Assembly: GCA_905221605.1 (NCBI GenBank) | Contig: CAJNDS010001225.1 | Span: 33,501-97,500 of the forward strand | Origin: Symbiodinium natans | Taxonomy: Eukaryota > Sar > Dinophyceae > Suessiales > Symbiodiniaceae | Reading direction: 5' to 3' | Length of the DNA stretch: 64,000 nucleotides | Shown: in pieces, positions 50,589 to 62,334 of the stretch | Layout of the letters: the number at the start of each line of letters is the position of its first letter | How positions within the stretch are numbered: the first letter of the stretch is position 1 | Program-made: the position numbers and the translations under genes | Notes under the pieces: model-generated | What the model was told of the DNA's origin: nothing | The model's database searches: none | The model's input: the letters and a program-made list of their open reading frames with translations, nothing else

Positions 50589-52814
50589 CTATTTACTCGT
50601 GTCTTGTCTGAGGCAGGGTGCCTGCCGGAGCCGCCATGGCGGTAGTGCGATGAGCTGTTTCATGCCGCTCCATGACACCACGAAGGTCATAACAGCTGCA
50701 AATAAGTAATCCTGCGCTGCAAGGAAGGTGTAGATGGTGTTCACGTCCAGCGCCACGTCCAGCACCAGCATCGCTACTTCGAACCATAGCCCACCACCTT
50801 GCCACGGCCAGGCGAATGCAGCCACGGGCTTTACGCTTGGGCTCAATGTGCTGAACTCCTTTGAGGGTGTGCGAAGCAAAACCCGCAAGAACTGGCCCTT
50901 CTCGCGGTCCTGGCTGCCAGAGCTTTGCGCTTGCTCGCCACGTCCGCACGCGACTTTCCTGCAACCTGCGCAAAGCAGGCACAGGAAGTAGAGACACAAG
51001 AGGCCCAAGGTGACGCAGGCCCATAAGTAGACAAGCAACAAGGCCCGCACCGGCGGCGCCCAATGAAACAGCCAATGCTCGTTTAGGAAGCTGTTAAACC
51101 AAACGCGGTCCGTTTTCAGCCAAAGTCTTCTCATCATAGGGTTGACCAAGCTGCTACGATCTTGGTAAGCCACTATGAACACTATAGACAAGAAAGGCAT
51201 AGCCGTAGTGCGGAGGAGGGCGACGAGGTGGCTTTCAAGACCTCTACTGAAAATTGCCAATGCTGGAGCGTGGAGCACACCTCTTCTTCCGTGTAACAGC
51301 ATGTGAGGGCCGAGATATGATAAAGCCACAACCGGCAACCACCATGACCAGTGAAATGGGATGCACAAGTAGCCCAACCAAACAATGGCAACGTAGACCT
51401 CTAGCCACCGCCACAGCCTCAGAAGGATCCCATGTCTGGTAAAGGTTTGGCTCACCAACCGCTTTGCGCCTTCGAAATACTCGTCACGAGCGGAATCTTC
51501 AAACTGCACTGGTCTGGCCGGACGACGGAAGGACTTGAACTTACTTTGTAGGGTCAACGCCGCAAATGCCACGGCGGCTGTCAGGCCAGGCACCATCCAC
51601 GTGCGCCAATCTCTCATTGTGCTTGCAACCAAGACTGCAGGCGTCCAGCGTGATTGCAAGAAGTGACGAGCGTCTTCATTATCCAAAATTGCCTGCAGCT
51701 GCGTGCCAGCTGCGTCTCGCCAACCAACTCGTCCACCACACTCCAACCAAAGCTGCAGCGACCGCAGCGAGAGTTTGGACAGCGAGTTTGATGTGCACTG
51801 GAGCTCTACGGCCGCGTTCTTCCAACCTTGGGAAAAGGCAGTGCCATTACAGCCCATGTCAACCACGATGGTGCAGCCAAACACATTGTCGTCCCTCACG
51901 CTAGTTTCGTACTGGTAGGTGAACATTTCCGGCGTAAACAAACGCCCCAAGAAATTCACCATCTCCGTCTGGCCGAATGAGGCAGCTGCTTCTAAAAGAC
52001 TCGGCCGGGTGAAGATGGCGTCAGGCCACCTGTCCAGCAGAAGTTGCATGGCCGCGATATTGCCACTCTCTGCAACCTGATGCAAGATGCTGCCTCCACG
52101 CTCCAATGCTCGCGGGCGTGGGCCCTGGGGCATTCCGTCGAGGACAAACAGCAAGTCTTCGAAACTGTTTTCTGCATGCCGCGCAAAAAGATGCACAGGC
52201 GTACGGCCTGCACTATCTTCATGAAGGAGGCCTCCGGGCCATGCATTCCTCAAGAGCTGGAAAGACTTGTTTCGGTTCACGTCCTCGGCTGCAATATGTA
52301 AGGGCACCTCGCCTCGGTTGTCGGCGACTTGCACGCCCCCGGGCCACCTTTCCACGAGAAGCTGCAAGACTTGCACCTGGTCAACACCAGCAGCCACGTG
52401 GAAGAGAGTGGTCCCAGAATGAGAATGGAACACTGAATTTGTTGTACTTCGGATTCCTTCGAGCCATCGCGCAAGCATCAACTGGAGAGCTTCCACACGA
52501 CCTTGGTAAGCGGCCCACTGCAACGGCGTGCGTCCTTCGATGCTGCCATCTTTCGCTTGGAGGCCGTCGGGCCAAGCCTGGACCAGCAGCCTCAAAACCT
52601 CCATGTTGTTTCGCCATACAGCATGATGAAGAATGGTTGCAGAATATGTCGCCAAAGGCCACGGCCACCTATAAGATCCCCTTTCTACTGTGATTGCACT
52701 CACATCGACTTGCCCGGAGCTGACGAGTCGTTCCACTTCATTGACATCTGCATTCTGCACGGCCAATACCAGCTGGTCCTCATGGGTTGCAAGACATGGC
52801 AAGAAACAACACTG
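50589..52814 (-). CDS. Ankyrin-repeat multi-pass membrane protein (3' exon, 5' end open)
   Basis: A single open frame of over 735 codons, stop TAG at about 50590. No in-frame ATG precedes residue 60, and the frame is open back to a CTCAG acceptor near 52815, so an upstream exon probably supplies the start.
Residues about 50-300 hold five to seven ankyrin-type repeats: TILHHAVWRNNMEVLRLLV, GRTPLQWAAYQGRVEALQLM, TTLFHVAAGVDQVQVLQLLV, GEVPLHIAAEDVNRNKSFQL, GSILHQVAESGNIAAMQLLL. A spacer of about 110 residues follows. From about 400 there are about six membrane segments: LTAAVAFAALTLQ, YVAIVWLGYLCIPFHWSW, LSIVFIVAYQ, ALLLVYLWACVTLGLLCLYF, then WFEVAMLVLDVALDV and FAAVMTFVVSW.
Ankyrin plus a membrane half recalls TRP-like channels or palmitoyltransferases in outline, but no DHHC motif or TRP box was seen. 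It is the only long tract-free coding stretch in the window. Confidence 0.8.
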   Translation of the reverse strand, partial: QCCFLPCLATHEDQLVLAVQNADVNEVERLVSSGQVDVSAITVERGSYRWPWPLATYSATILHHAVWRNNMEVLRLLVQAWPDGLQAKDGSIEGRTPLQWAAYQGRVEALQLMLARWLEGIRSTTNSVFHSHSGTTLFHVAAGVDQVQVLQLLVERWPGGVQVADNRGEVPLHIAAEDVNRNKSFQLLRNAWPGGLLHEDSAGRTPVHLFARHAENSFEDLLFVLDGMPQGPRPRALERGGSILHQVAESGNIAAMQLLLDRWPDAIFTRPSLLEAAASFGQTEMVNFLGRLFTPEMFTYQYETSVRDDNVFGCTIVVDMGCNGTAFSQGWKNAAVELQCTSNSLSKLSLRSLQLWLECGGRVGWRDAAGTQLQAILDNEDARHFLQSRWTPAVLVASTMRDWRTWMVPGLTAAVAFAALTLQSKFKSFRRPARPVQFEDSARDEYFEGAKRLVSQTFTRHGILLRLWRWLEVYVAIVWLGYLCIPFHWSWWLPVVALSYLGPHMLLHGRRGVLHAPALAIFSRGLESHLVALLRTTAMPFLSIVFIVAYQDRSSLVNPMMRRLWLKTDRVWFNSFLNEHWLFHWAPPVRALLLVYLWACVTLGLLCLYFLCLLCAGCRKVACGRGEQAQSSGSQDREKGQFLRVLLRTPSKEFSTLSPSVKPVAAFAWPWQGGGLWFEVAMLVLDVALDVNTIYTFLAAQDYLFAAVMTFVVSWSGMKQLIALPPWRLRQAPCLRQDTSK

Positions 52815-52869
52815 AGCGCATACAACACAAAGCAGGTGTGTCCTAGCTCATGGGAATTGCGTGGAGCAG

Positions 52870-54100
52870 AAGCCTAAACCCTAAACCCTAAGCCCTAGTG
52901 TATATTTTGCTCGAGGGCTTTTAATTTGCTTTGTGAAAGACGTGCCTCCTGGGACGCCAGGGCGCAGAAGGCGCAAAGGCATGGCAAGGCCCAACGGTGC
53001 ATATCCAGCTCTGCTTTGCAGGAGCTGGCAGGAAAAGCACGAACATCGGAGCCCCTTTGCAAGCAGCGACGGACATCTTACTCTTTCGGGTTCAGGCCAG
53101 ACACATCTCCCTAGTTGCATTTCTTCACGGAGGCTTTTATCAAGGGTTACCCTACATCCCTAAACTTATAAACTCTAAACCGTCAACTCGGGACACCATG
53201 AAACGCAGAAGCTTCTTCGCATGCAACCCCGAGACCCCTCTAGATGCCCCCTTACCCCTGACTCCCCAACCTTGCAGATTTCATCATTCCCGAGGGCTGA
53301 GGGGTTTAGGGCTGTCGGTTGCTGTAGGGCTTTGGTGTTTACGAGGTATAAAGGTGTCTGGCGTTTCGGGTTTCGGCATGCAGGGTTTGGGGTTAAGGTT
53401 CTAAGCTGGGAAGCCTGAAAGGAGACTTTTAGAGCGCCGGTGTCAGGGGCTTAGTGTTTTATAAGCCCATGAGCCTACACCCCAAGGGTGAAATCGAGAT
53501 TCCCCGAAGCAACCTCGTCCCCCTCCCTGCCTCAATTTTTCTGTCAACAGGCAGAAGCCGCATATCCGCGTGGTCTTCCCAGAACTTCCCAAACCCCCTG
53601 AGTCAAGCAATATTGCCTAACTCCTGGTAGGAATCATCGTGATATAACTTCAGAGATATTCCAAAGAATACCCCTTAAATCAGCATGGGATCCATGATGG
53701 CGCGGTTCTAGGATGCTCCTTTAAGGTATGCTCCCTGAATCATAGCAGAATTCCACGGTAGTATAACTTATCCTTAAACTCTCAAATTCTACGGTAGTAT
53801 AACTTATCCTTACAAACTCTTGTGGGATTCAGAGTTGAGAGTGTCGCAGCTGTCGCACAAACCCGTTCGAAGCCTGTCGACTTCTCGAGTCAAAAGACAA
53901 ACTCTCCCAGACGTGCACCCAAAACCTGGACCCCTTAAAGCGTGAAACTTTGGACCAAAACCCGTTGTCCCCGCCTTCTCCGGTCACCTCGCACCTAACC
54001 CTGCGAAACATATTTTTCGGTTTCTGAGGACAACTCAACCCAGACCCAACTAGCACTTTTGGGGACGCGAACCCTGCGCAGTTTCAGTTGACCCCGAACC
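52870..54100. other. Stretch without recognised genes
   Basis: Only small CCCTAAA patches (52874-52900). A direct repeat of TCTACGGTAGTATAACTTATCCTT type occurs at about 53752 and 53790. Open frames here are short and inconsistent. Confidence 0.45.
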
Positions 54101-54113
54101 CTGTAGACCCTCT

Positions 54114-54239
54114 GCTTGGAGGTTTATAGTACTTAGTATAACCCAAATATAGCTGCACTTAAAACCCAAGTATAATTGTATTATATGTGGGTTATAGCTA
54201 CACTTATGATGGGTTACTAAGTACCCTGAACCTCCAAGC
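54114..54239. mobile_element. Family C element, clean tract-free copy
   Basis: GCTTGGAGGTTTATAGTACTT ... AAGTACCCTGAACCTCCAAGC, about 24 bp of terminal inverted repeat on a 126-bp element. The middle is ATAACCCAAATATAGC and TGTGGGTTATAGC. This is the reference copy for the family. Confidence 0.82.
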
Positions 54240-54279
54240 ATCCTAAAAGGCCCCCTGATTCAGAGGGGTATGGAATCAG

Positions 54280-54352
54280 AAGTGCTGGGCTCTTCGTGGC
54301 AATATGGAAGCTGGGCGCAAGCGCAAGTCTTGCCCCAGGATCGGTTTGAGAG
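54280..54352 (-). CDS. Possible exon, unknown product
   Basis: Reads LKPILGQDLRLRPASILPRR, beside a TTTAGGG patch (54355-54372) and about 40 bp from the family C element. Confidence 0.3.
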
Positions 54353-54658
54353 GCCTAGGGTTTAGGGTTTAGGGCTTTTTAGGGTTTAGAGGTTAGGATT
54401 TAGGGTTTAGGTTTAGGGTTTAGCGGGTGTGGGTTTCACGTTTAAGGGCGCGTTTAGCCCTAGGCAGGTGACAAGGTCAGTGTGTGCACTGGCTTATTTT
54501 GCTGCCAGGGGCTTTGGGGTGTAGAGTATTCGGGTATGGCTTGGAGGCTCTAGGGTGCTAGTATAGCCGCTACCTGGCACTGAAAAACAGCAGTTCGGAC
54601 AGGACCCCCTTAGCAGTGCAGCATCCTCGTTTTGATTGGGTTCTCCGTCAAAGGGCTT

Positions 54659-54796
54659 CTGAACCCTAAGCCCTAAGCCCTAAGCCCTAAGCCCTAAGCC
54701 CTAAGCCCCAAACCCTAAACCCTAAGCCCTAAGCCCTAAGCCCTAAGCCCTAAGCCCTAAGCCCTAAACCCCACACCCTAAACCCTAAACCCTAAG
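54659..54796. repeat. CCCTAAG variant array
   Basis: Two blocks of six CCCTAAG units separated and followed by CCCTAAA units. A heptamer with a G change is amplified in place. Confidence 0.9.
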
Positions 54797-54829
54797 GGGA
54801 ATATTCGTTTTTGATTGGGTCGCTGGGTA

Positions 54830-54907
54830 CTACGGTTCTTCCAGCTCGTCCTGCGCCAGATGCTTGCGTCTGCGGGTGAAACCTGCGTCTTCGGTGCCAC
54901 TGTCGTG
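54830..54907 (-). CDS. Possible exon, unknown product
   Basis: Reads HDSGTEDAGFTRRRKHLAQD then ELEEP, between tracts at 54796 and 54910. Confidence 0.4.
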   Translation of the reverse strand, partial: HDSGTEDAGFTRRRKHLAQDELEEP

Positions 54908-55677
54908 CCCCAAACCCTAAACCCTAAACCCGAAAACTTATAAAGAGTATATTATACCTGCAAAACCTGATAAACCGTACAAACCTTATAAACACCATAA
55001 ACCCCCTAAACCCTATAAACCCTCAAAAAACATATAAACCCCATTATTATAAACCCGAAACCCTCCACCAAAGCCAATTTCACATGGGCCCCTCCCAATC
55101 CAGCTTCTCTGCTTCTCGGGACTGCTGAGTTCTGGCACTCTTATCCAATGGCCAAGGGACTGAACTCCAAACCAGAACAGGGTTTAGGGGTGTAGGAGTG
55201 TAGGGGTGTAGGGGTTTAGGGTTTAGGGTTTAGGGCTTAGGGCACCTGAAAAGGGTGGATGGACCTCCCCAACTCGGAGTTCGGGTTTAGTGAGCCCGGA
55301 CAGTGACGCAGCTAGTGGTACAAGAGTCTTTCACACTCCTGCGTTCGGCGACCACTCATGGGACTTCTGATGGCAAGAGGCGAATCCCAAACATCAAGCC
55401 CTAAAACCTAAACCCTAAACCCTAAATGCCTAGTATGAATCCACCTAAACCCTGGACAATAAACCTGGATACCCAAACTCTAGCTCTAGTCACAAACTCC
55501 CCCTTGAAAAATGCCGCAGGTCGTCCCACGATCGCGAATTTGCACGCCAGATGCCCCTCTAACGCGCCATGCAATTTTCCGCCAGGAGACAGCAGGCAAA
55601 TGAAAAACCAGCGAGTTCGGGTTTAGGGTTTACGGTAGTTAGAAGCAGGATTAAGTATGCCAAAGAAGGCTATAAGC

Positions 55678-55830
55678 AAAACCCTAAAAACCCTAAAAAC
55701 CCTAAAAACCCTAAAAACCCTAAAAACCCTAAAAACCCTAAAAACCCTAAAAACCCTAAAAACCCTAAAGCCCTGAAACCCTAAAAACCCTAAAACCCCT
55801 AAACCCTAAACCATAAACCCTAAACCCTAA
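55678..55830. repeat. CCCTAAAAA nonamer array
   Basis: Nine to ten units of CCCTAAAAA followed by heptamers. It encodes a false NPK repeat ORF. Confidence 0.9.
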
Positions 55831-56239
55831 ACCCCAAACCCGATCTTGCACCCTGAGACCTCCCGAAACCCCACCCTGAACCCTACAAGCCCTGCAGCCC
55901 AAAGTCTGGCACGGCCCATGCCATGGAAGCCCCACAAACCCTAAGAAAACCCTGTGAAACCTAAACCTAGTGGGGTTTAGGGTTTAGGGTTTAGGGGGGT
56001 TTTAGGGTTTAGGGTTTATAAGGGGGTAGAGCTTTAAGCACCGTCTCCTTTGCTAAGTCGGTGCGGATATACCAAACATTCCGCTACCATGCACTGGGCT
56101 TTTCTCCTCGAAAAACACCCAACCCGAAACCCGAAACCCGAAACCCGAAACCCGAAACCCTAAACCCTAAACCCTAAACCCTAAACGTGTATAACGCCCA
56201 TCCTTTGGCCCTAGGGCCCTAGGGGCCCTATAGGGGCCT

Positions 56240-56325
56240 GCTTGTCCCTTCTCGGCGGTTCAAACCGGAACTGGAGGTCTCCGAGGCCCCCTACGTCTGC
56301 GGCTCCAGGAGAGCGGAGTTGGGTT
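56240..56325 (-). CDS. Possible exon, unknown product
   Basis: Reads QLRSPGAADVGGLGDLQFR then FEPPRRDKQ, directly beside the CCCTAAA tract at 56331-56402. Confidence 0.35.
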
Positions 56326-56330
56326 TATAC

Positions 56331-56402
56331 ACCCTAAACCCTAAACCCTAAACCCTAAACCCTAAACCCTAAACCCTAAACCCTAAACCCTAAACCCTAA
56401 AC
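56331..56402. repeat. CCCTAAA tract
   Basis: Ten perfect units. Confidence 0.92.
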
Positions 56403-56964
56403 TCTATTATATTCCATATAGATGTTGATGACTTTGCGGGCAAGGTCCGAAAAATAGCGCGCAAGGTCCAGGGTATTTCCGGGAATTGGGGACGGACCCT
56501 AAACCCAAAGCCATGATTTCAGCAGCTGATCCCATTGCAGGGGTTCGGATGAGCAGGGAAAACGTGGTCGTACAACATTCGCCGACATGTACTGGCTTCC
56601 TCGATAGCCGAAATGTGTAAGGCTCAGGGTGTGGGGTCAGTAACTTTTTACTTAGGACTTAGAACCCTGAACCCTGAACCCTCCAAAGCTAAACCCTATA
56701 ACGCTAACTTAGAACTTAGAAGGTTTGGCAGGTGAGGGGCTTCGGGTTTCAGAGTTCAGCGACCTTCTGTCAGGGCTCTCCCGGTTGAGACGGGCTGCTG
56801 GGAAAAACCAGGCTCCTCGACTGTTCCTGGGAAGGTGCCGGCTTTGGGGGTTGATTAGGGGTTTAGGTTTCGGGGCTTAGGGGGTTAGGGTTTAGGGTTT
56901 TAGTGTTTAGCGTTTAGAGTTTAATTAGGGGTTTCGGGGTTTCAGAGTTTAGGGGTTTAGGGGT

Positions 56965-57307
56965 CCGCCGACCCTGGCGGCGTGTTGGATGGGAAAAGGA
57001 GGTCCTCTTTCCCTCCTTACCCCCCCAAAACGCGGGGGGGCGGGGGGGGGGAGGGGGGGGTCCCCGGGCAGCTTTCCATAGAGGGCCAGACCACCCACAC
57101 AGCATAAACTCACGGACCATAGCACCCCCTCTCCCCCCCCTACCGACCCCCCCCCCCCCTACCCCCCCCCCCCTACCTCCCCCCCACCCCCCCCCCCCTA
57201 CCCCCTACCCCCCCCCCACCAACTTTGTCATCCTGTGACCTCGAACGCGTTTAAACCTTTCAACTATGCTCCAGCGGGGTCGGCGGCTTGAGCCGGAGGC
57301 TCTTAAA
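56965..57307. mobile_element. Family B element
   Basis: CCGCCGACCCTGGCGGCGTG at the left, AGCGGGGTCGGCGGCTTGAG and CTCTTAAA at the right. Shares TTTCCCTCCTTACCCCCC and AAAACGCGGGGG with the 18.0-kb copy. Confidence 0.82.
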
Positions 57308-58117
57308 TTTCGGGGTTTTCGGGTTTGGGGTTTGGGGTTTTAGGGTTTAGGGTTCGGTGGTTTGGTTTATGCGTCAAAACTCATGGACCACATGGGCTGG
57401 AAAGGAGGACTGAGAGGGGTGTCACAAAACACTGGCGTTTGCCCCTTCTCCCCTAAACCCTAAACAGCCCTGTAAACCCTTGCGTTCGGAGTCTTGTGAG
57501 TTGGGGGCAGGGGTAGCTCTGATTTCTAAGACTCCTTTTTGCGGACCTTCGCTGGGTCGTGAGTACCCAAGTAAAGCAAGAACCAGTTACGCAACTGTTC
57601 CCCCCACCCAGAACCCAAGCAATCAAACTCATGAGTAACCGGAGGGTTCACGAGAAAGCGTGAGCTGACCTGGTTTAGGCTTTAGAGTTTACGACCGGTA
57701 TGGTGTCCGGACTTTGCACGGCTTTGCTTAGCCACAGGACCTTCATTAGCCCTAATTCCTAAATCCTAACCACTAAACCCAAAACCTTAAACCCAAAACC
57801 CTGAACCCTAAACCCTAAACCCTAGCTGCTTCAGGGCATGTAGGGTGCTGTCAGCAGGACCTGACGGAAGCTTCGGTGTTGGCTACTACTGATCCTCTGA
57901 AACACGTGATAATTCAATAAGGGAAAATGGTAGATTCACCAACCCCCCCCCCCCACCCCACCCCAGGCCTCCTAAACCCTGAACCACAACCTAAGGCTCC
58001 AAGGACTCTTCCTCTAAGGTCTTTCTGACTTCTTTGTTTATTTTGTTCGAGCCTACGGGTGGAGGAAAATGTGCTGCCCCAGAAGCGCAACCCTCAGAAA
58101 AAATCGGAGAGCGGAAC

Positions 58118-58198
58118 TCCCTAAACCCTAAACCCTAAACCCTAAACCCTAAACCCTAAACCCTAAACCCTAAACCCTAAACCCTAAACCCTAAACCC
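58118..58198. repeat. CCCTAAA tract
   Basis: Eleven perfect units. After the exon candidate, a second degenerating array (58299-58450) changes to ACCCTAAAT and ACCCGAAAT units. Confidence 0.9.
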
Positions 58199-58290
58199 GA
58201 CTAAGCCGCGGGCTCCCTGAGCAGCTGAGGCTAGTTTTCGCTGGAGATGGCCTGCGTGGCTTGCGAGCTGGGCTTGGTACTGGGGGGATG
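58199..58290 (-). CDS. Possible exon, unknown product
   Basis: Reads QYQAQLASHAGHLQRKLASA then AQGARGL, filling the gap between two CCCTAAA tracts. Confidence 0.35.
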
Positions 58291-59116
58291 GTGTAATCAA
58301 CCCTAAACCCGAAACCCTAAACCCTAAACCCTAAACCCTAAACCCTAAACCCTAGCCCCTAAACCCGAAACCCTAAACCCGAAATACCCGAAATACCCTA
58401 AATACCCTAAATACCCCAAATAGCCGAAATACCCTACATGCCCTAAGTACCCTAAACCCCACAAAGAGAAACCTGCATGATTCATAGTCTCTGGGTCTCA
58501 GTTTGAGGTAAGGCCTCGGGGTGTTTCTGGGCATTTGGCTTTCGGGTTTCGGCCTTCGGGGTGTCTAGGGCTGAGGGTTTAAGGCTTCGGGACGTCTAGG
58601 GTTGAATAGGGTCCGAAGTGTTGTCTCAACAGGTTCTCCGAACCCCCAAAAACTTGGGGTTTAGGGCTTTTTGGGGCATTTCGGGGCAAGTGGGGGGGAG
58701 GAGCAAGCGGTTGGGAGTTTTAAGTTTAGGGTGGCTTTGGAATTTAGGGTTTGGGGACTTATATAGACTGGGAGCTTGAGTTAGCAAGGATTTGCCGTTT
58801 CGGGAGCGTGGGGGTTGGGGTAGGGCTTGGATTTTTGGGCTTAAAAGTTCCTAAACCCTGAAGCCCTAAACCCTAAACCCCAACGCCAAACCCTAAACCC
58901 TAAACCCTAAACCCCAACCACTTCTGAAGACAAAGCCCATGCCGCAAGGCCGACAACTCGACGCAACCCCTTTAGGGTTTAGGGTTTGAGTCCCTTGTAA
59001 AACCCCAAAAAACTCTTAAGAATACCCAAAGGCCAACCAAGCTTGAGTTTTTGGAGTTTAGGGTTTAGGGCTGGTAGGGTTGAGGGTTTGCAGGGTTTAG
59101 GGTTTGTAGGGTTTAG

Positions 59117-59220
59117 GGTTTGTAAAACCCTAAACCCTACCCTAAACCCTAAACCCTAAACCCTAAACCCTAAACCCCAAACCCTAAACCCTAAACCCTA
59201 AACCCTAAACCCTAAACCCA
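59117..59220. repeat. CCCTAAA tract
   Basis: Fourteen units, immediately preceded by TTTAGGG units at 59085-59125, so the two orientations meet head to head. Confidence 0.9.
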
Positions 59221-59254
59221 GGTTTTAGGCTTTTAGGGTTTAGGGTTTCGGCCT

Positions 59255-59350
59255 TGTAAATTTGGCAGCAGCGGATGAAAGGTGCGGCCAACAGCGGTCC
59301 GAGGCACTCGTTGTGCCAGTCCTGTTTTGGGCTCATGGTCAGCTCCCGAA
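59255..59350 (-). CDS. Possible exon, unknown product
   Basis: Reads LRELTMSPKQDWHNECLGPL then LAAPFIRCCQIYK. TTTAGGG patches lie on both sides. The most protein-like of the candidates at this end of the window. Confidence 0.5.
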
Positions 59351-59399
59351 GTTTAGGGTTTGGGGGGTTTGGGGGGCTTAGGGTTTAGGGTTTAGGGTT

Positions 59400-61320
59400 T
59401 AGGGATTAGGGTTTAGGGTTTAAGGTAAGTTTGAAAGCTTGTAAGGTTCTTTTTTGCTTTTTTTCTGGGGTTTCGCTGCAACTTCGAGAGCTACCCCCTT
59501 GGGCTTGGGGATGAGTTTTCAGGGTTTCGGGGTGCAGGGCATTAGTTGTGGGCTCATGGGTTGCTAAAAATGCTTGTTAAAAATGTCACGAACAAGGTTA
59601 TCTACACATCATAATTTAAATAACCATAGGCATCCAAGTAAAGGTTCTCACTGTTGTAGGTCTGGATCTTTGTAAATTCGGGGCTTTTTACGGGTCAGAT
59701 ATGAGAGTTGAGTTGAAAGTGTGGGGCTGTTGGGATTGCGTCAGAGCCGGACATCCCTGGCGATAGGGGTACCTCATGGGGTCCTTCTTATACTGATTTC
59801 CCCGCTTCTTTGGACCACGAGGTCGTGGAAAGTTGCTGATGCCGGAGACTCAGAACTTTTGAGCTCGAGTGTGCCACCTACCCTTGCGCAAAAAAAACAT
59901 CGTTCCGACGTGGAAGCCACTCGGAGGGATGGGAAATGGTTCGCGACCAACAACATTTGGTGTGCCCGCGGTCTCACCCCACGTCTAACTCCAAGAGGAA
60001 AACAAGCTCCAATCCTGAAGCCGAAGCACATCTTGTCTCACCCGCTCAGTGAAATCTCCACATGATCCTCGGCCTACAACTTAAAGGGACTGTAATGGGA
60101 ACCCCAAACGGGAAACCCTCGTTGGCATTAGGATCCGTTTACCTATGCATAGGAACCCAGTCCACAGAAGTCAGCAACACAGCACCGCTGGTTGCAATCG
60201 AAAAAGTCTGGCAGAATAACGCACTCGTACTTGAGCTGGAACAAACCTGGGTACACTGGGAGCCGATCCATATCATTCGCCGCCGCCGGTACTTAAAGCA
60301 ATACGAAATATGCAAGAGCAAGGAACCGAATCCCCAAAAAAATCCACTGCAGCCCACAAGCATGACCAGAAGCATGCCGAACCCCAAAGCCTAACCACAA
60401 AAAGCCCCTGAAGCTCGGAGCTTGCAGCTCATGTTCCTAGATCCATGTTGAACCCAGAGACTCCAAAACCCCTTCATTAAGGAATATGCCCTAAATTAGA
60501 ATAGGAACCCTGATATGATTTACGGTATATATTTTGGAGTCTCTGGGAATGCTGGTTCGTGCAGTCTCAGCCCTTAGATTTCGGGTGACTTGTTCGAAGC
60601 CATCTGCACCTTCGACGGGGCTGCTGAATCCACTTAAACCCAAAACCCTACGCCCCAAACCTGCAACCTGAAACCCTAAGCCCTAAACTAAACACCAAAA
60701 AAACGCGTGTCATCGTGTGCCTACTGTCTACTTGTTGCTCAAACAACACACACGTCTGGATCTCAAGTCCGTTGTTCGTGCTGCTTCTCCAGAGCTGCTT
60801 TTTTGGGTTTTGGGTTTAGGGTTTGGGGCTCAGTTCGCCAACTTGCAGAAGAACATTCCGTTTCCTAGGTTTTTGGGGAGGGGGGGAGGCAGAAGTCAAA
60901 GGCCTTGAAGGCTTCCTAGGCTGAGTGAAACACTTTTTTTTTTTTTTTTTTTTGGGGGGGGGGGGGGGGGGGCGCGCAAGCACCTAAACAGTACACACCC
61001 CTAAACCCTATAAACTTCTTGACCCTACAAACCTCTAAATCCTGAGCCCCAAGCCCGAAACCCTACATAACCTCTAAGCCATATAACCTCTAAACTCTAG
61101 ACACCTCTAAACCCTAAGCCGCCCAAGCTGTAAACCCTAAAACCTCTTGACCCCTATAAACCTGAACCCTACAAACCTCCTAAACCCTACTTTGAATCCT
61201 AAACTCTAAGCCCCAAGCCCTAAACCCCCTAAACCTACACCCGAAAACAACATCCTAAACCGCTAAGGGTTTAAAGGTTTTTTGGGCGAATATGGTCCTT
61301 TTTTTCTGTACAGGGTTCTG
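59400..61320. other. Stretch with few repeats and no assignable gene
   Basis: Both strands are open over parts of 59720-60390, with no recognisable family and no clear choice of strand. A T run followed by a G run lies at 60934-60972, and degenerate CCCTAAA-like text at 60990-61260. Confidence 0.4.
60453..60547. mobile_element. Family F element
   Basis: CCCAGAGACTCCAAAACCCCTT ... ATATTTTGGAGTCTCTGGG in inverted repeat of 17-18 bp. Inside, AATAGGAACCCT is the reverse complement of the block in the 40.3-kb copy. Confidence 0.8.
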
Positions 61321-61519
61321 AAGCATGGGGCCCTTGGGGTTTAGGGTTTAGGGTTTAGGGTTTAGGGCATGTGAGGGGTTCCCTTTTCTCAGGGCCCATG
61401 GTTGAGGGGCCGTGTAACAAAATGGCGTAGCAAGATCAACGTTTCGCCAGCTGGGGCCTACGAGTCTAGGTTTGGGGTTTAGGCTGTACCCTACACCCTA
61501 CAGCCTGAACCCTGAACCC

Positions 61520-61598
61520 TGAAACCTAAACCCTAAACCCTAAACCCTAAACCCTAAACCCCAAACCCTAAACCCTAAACCCTAAACCCTAAACCCTC
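61520..61598. repeat. CCCTAAA tract
   Basis: Eleven units with one CCCCAAA. Confidence 0.9.
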
Positions 61599-61609
61599 TT
61601 ACACTCGAG

Positions 61610-61681
61610 CTGCCGGTCCAGGCTGATGAGCCGAATGCCCTCGTCCCCAGGCTCGGGAATCTGAACCACAAGGGAGGAAGG
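61610..61681 (-). CDS. Possible exon, unknown product
   Basis: Reads SLVVQIPEPGDEGIRLISL then DRQLECK, flanked by a CCCTAAA tract on one side and a TTTAGGG tract (61685-61726) on the other. Confidence 0.45.
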
Positions 61682-62334
61682 GGAGTTTAGGGTTTAGGGT
61701 TTAGGGTTTAGGGTTTAGGGTTTAGGTGTTAGGATTTAGGGGTTAGGTGCAAGGGTTTAGGGATTGTTTGCAGGGTTGATAGGGCTTGTAAACTATAAGG
61801 CTTATCAGGTGCGAAGGGTTTATAGGGTTTACAGGGCTTGTAGGATTTACGGGTTTACAGGTGTATAGGGTTTATAGATTTCATAAGATGTATAGAAATG
61901 TGATAGGGCTTATACAGTCTATAAGATTCAAAGGGTTTAGGGCCAAGTGGGGGCTTCAGAAGGCTTTGACGGTGGAGGGAAGGGGGACCCTAAACCCGCA
62001 AAAAAAACGCAGCGAGCACTCAACTCACAGACACTACTTGGTTCAGGATTTTTTAGGGGTTAGGGTTTAGGGTTTAGGGTTTAGGGCTTCGGGGAACTGA
62101 ATGTTGAGTGTACCTGGTAGATAGGGAAGGGTTTAGGTTTCAGGTTTATCCTCGGGCCTTGAAAGCCTAAACCCTAAACCCTAAACCCTAAACCCTAAAC
62201 CGTGGGGCCCAGTACTATAGAGGTACATGGACCCTTAGAGACTGGAAATCTCAACTGACCCCCAAACCCTAAACCCTAAATCCTAAACCCGAAACCCTTA
62301 ACTTCTCTGAGCCCTAAACCCTAAACCCTACCCA

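Noticed and set aside
51566-52877. Plus-strand ORFs over the ankyrin gene, up to 195 codons
   Set aside because: Shadows of the long minus-strand frame; composition is not protein-like and no domain is visible.
55569-55784. NPK-repeat protein
   Set aside because: A reading of the CCCTAAAAA array.
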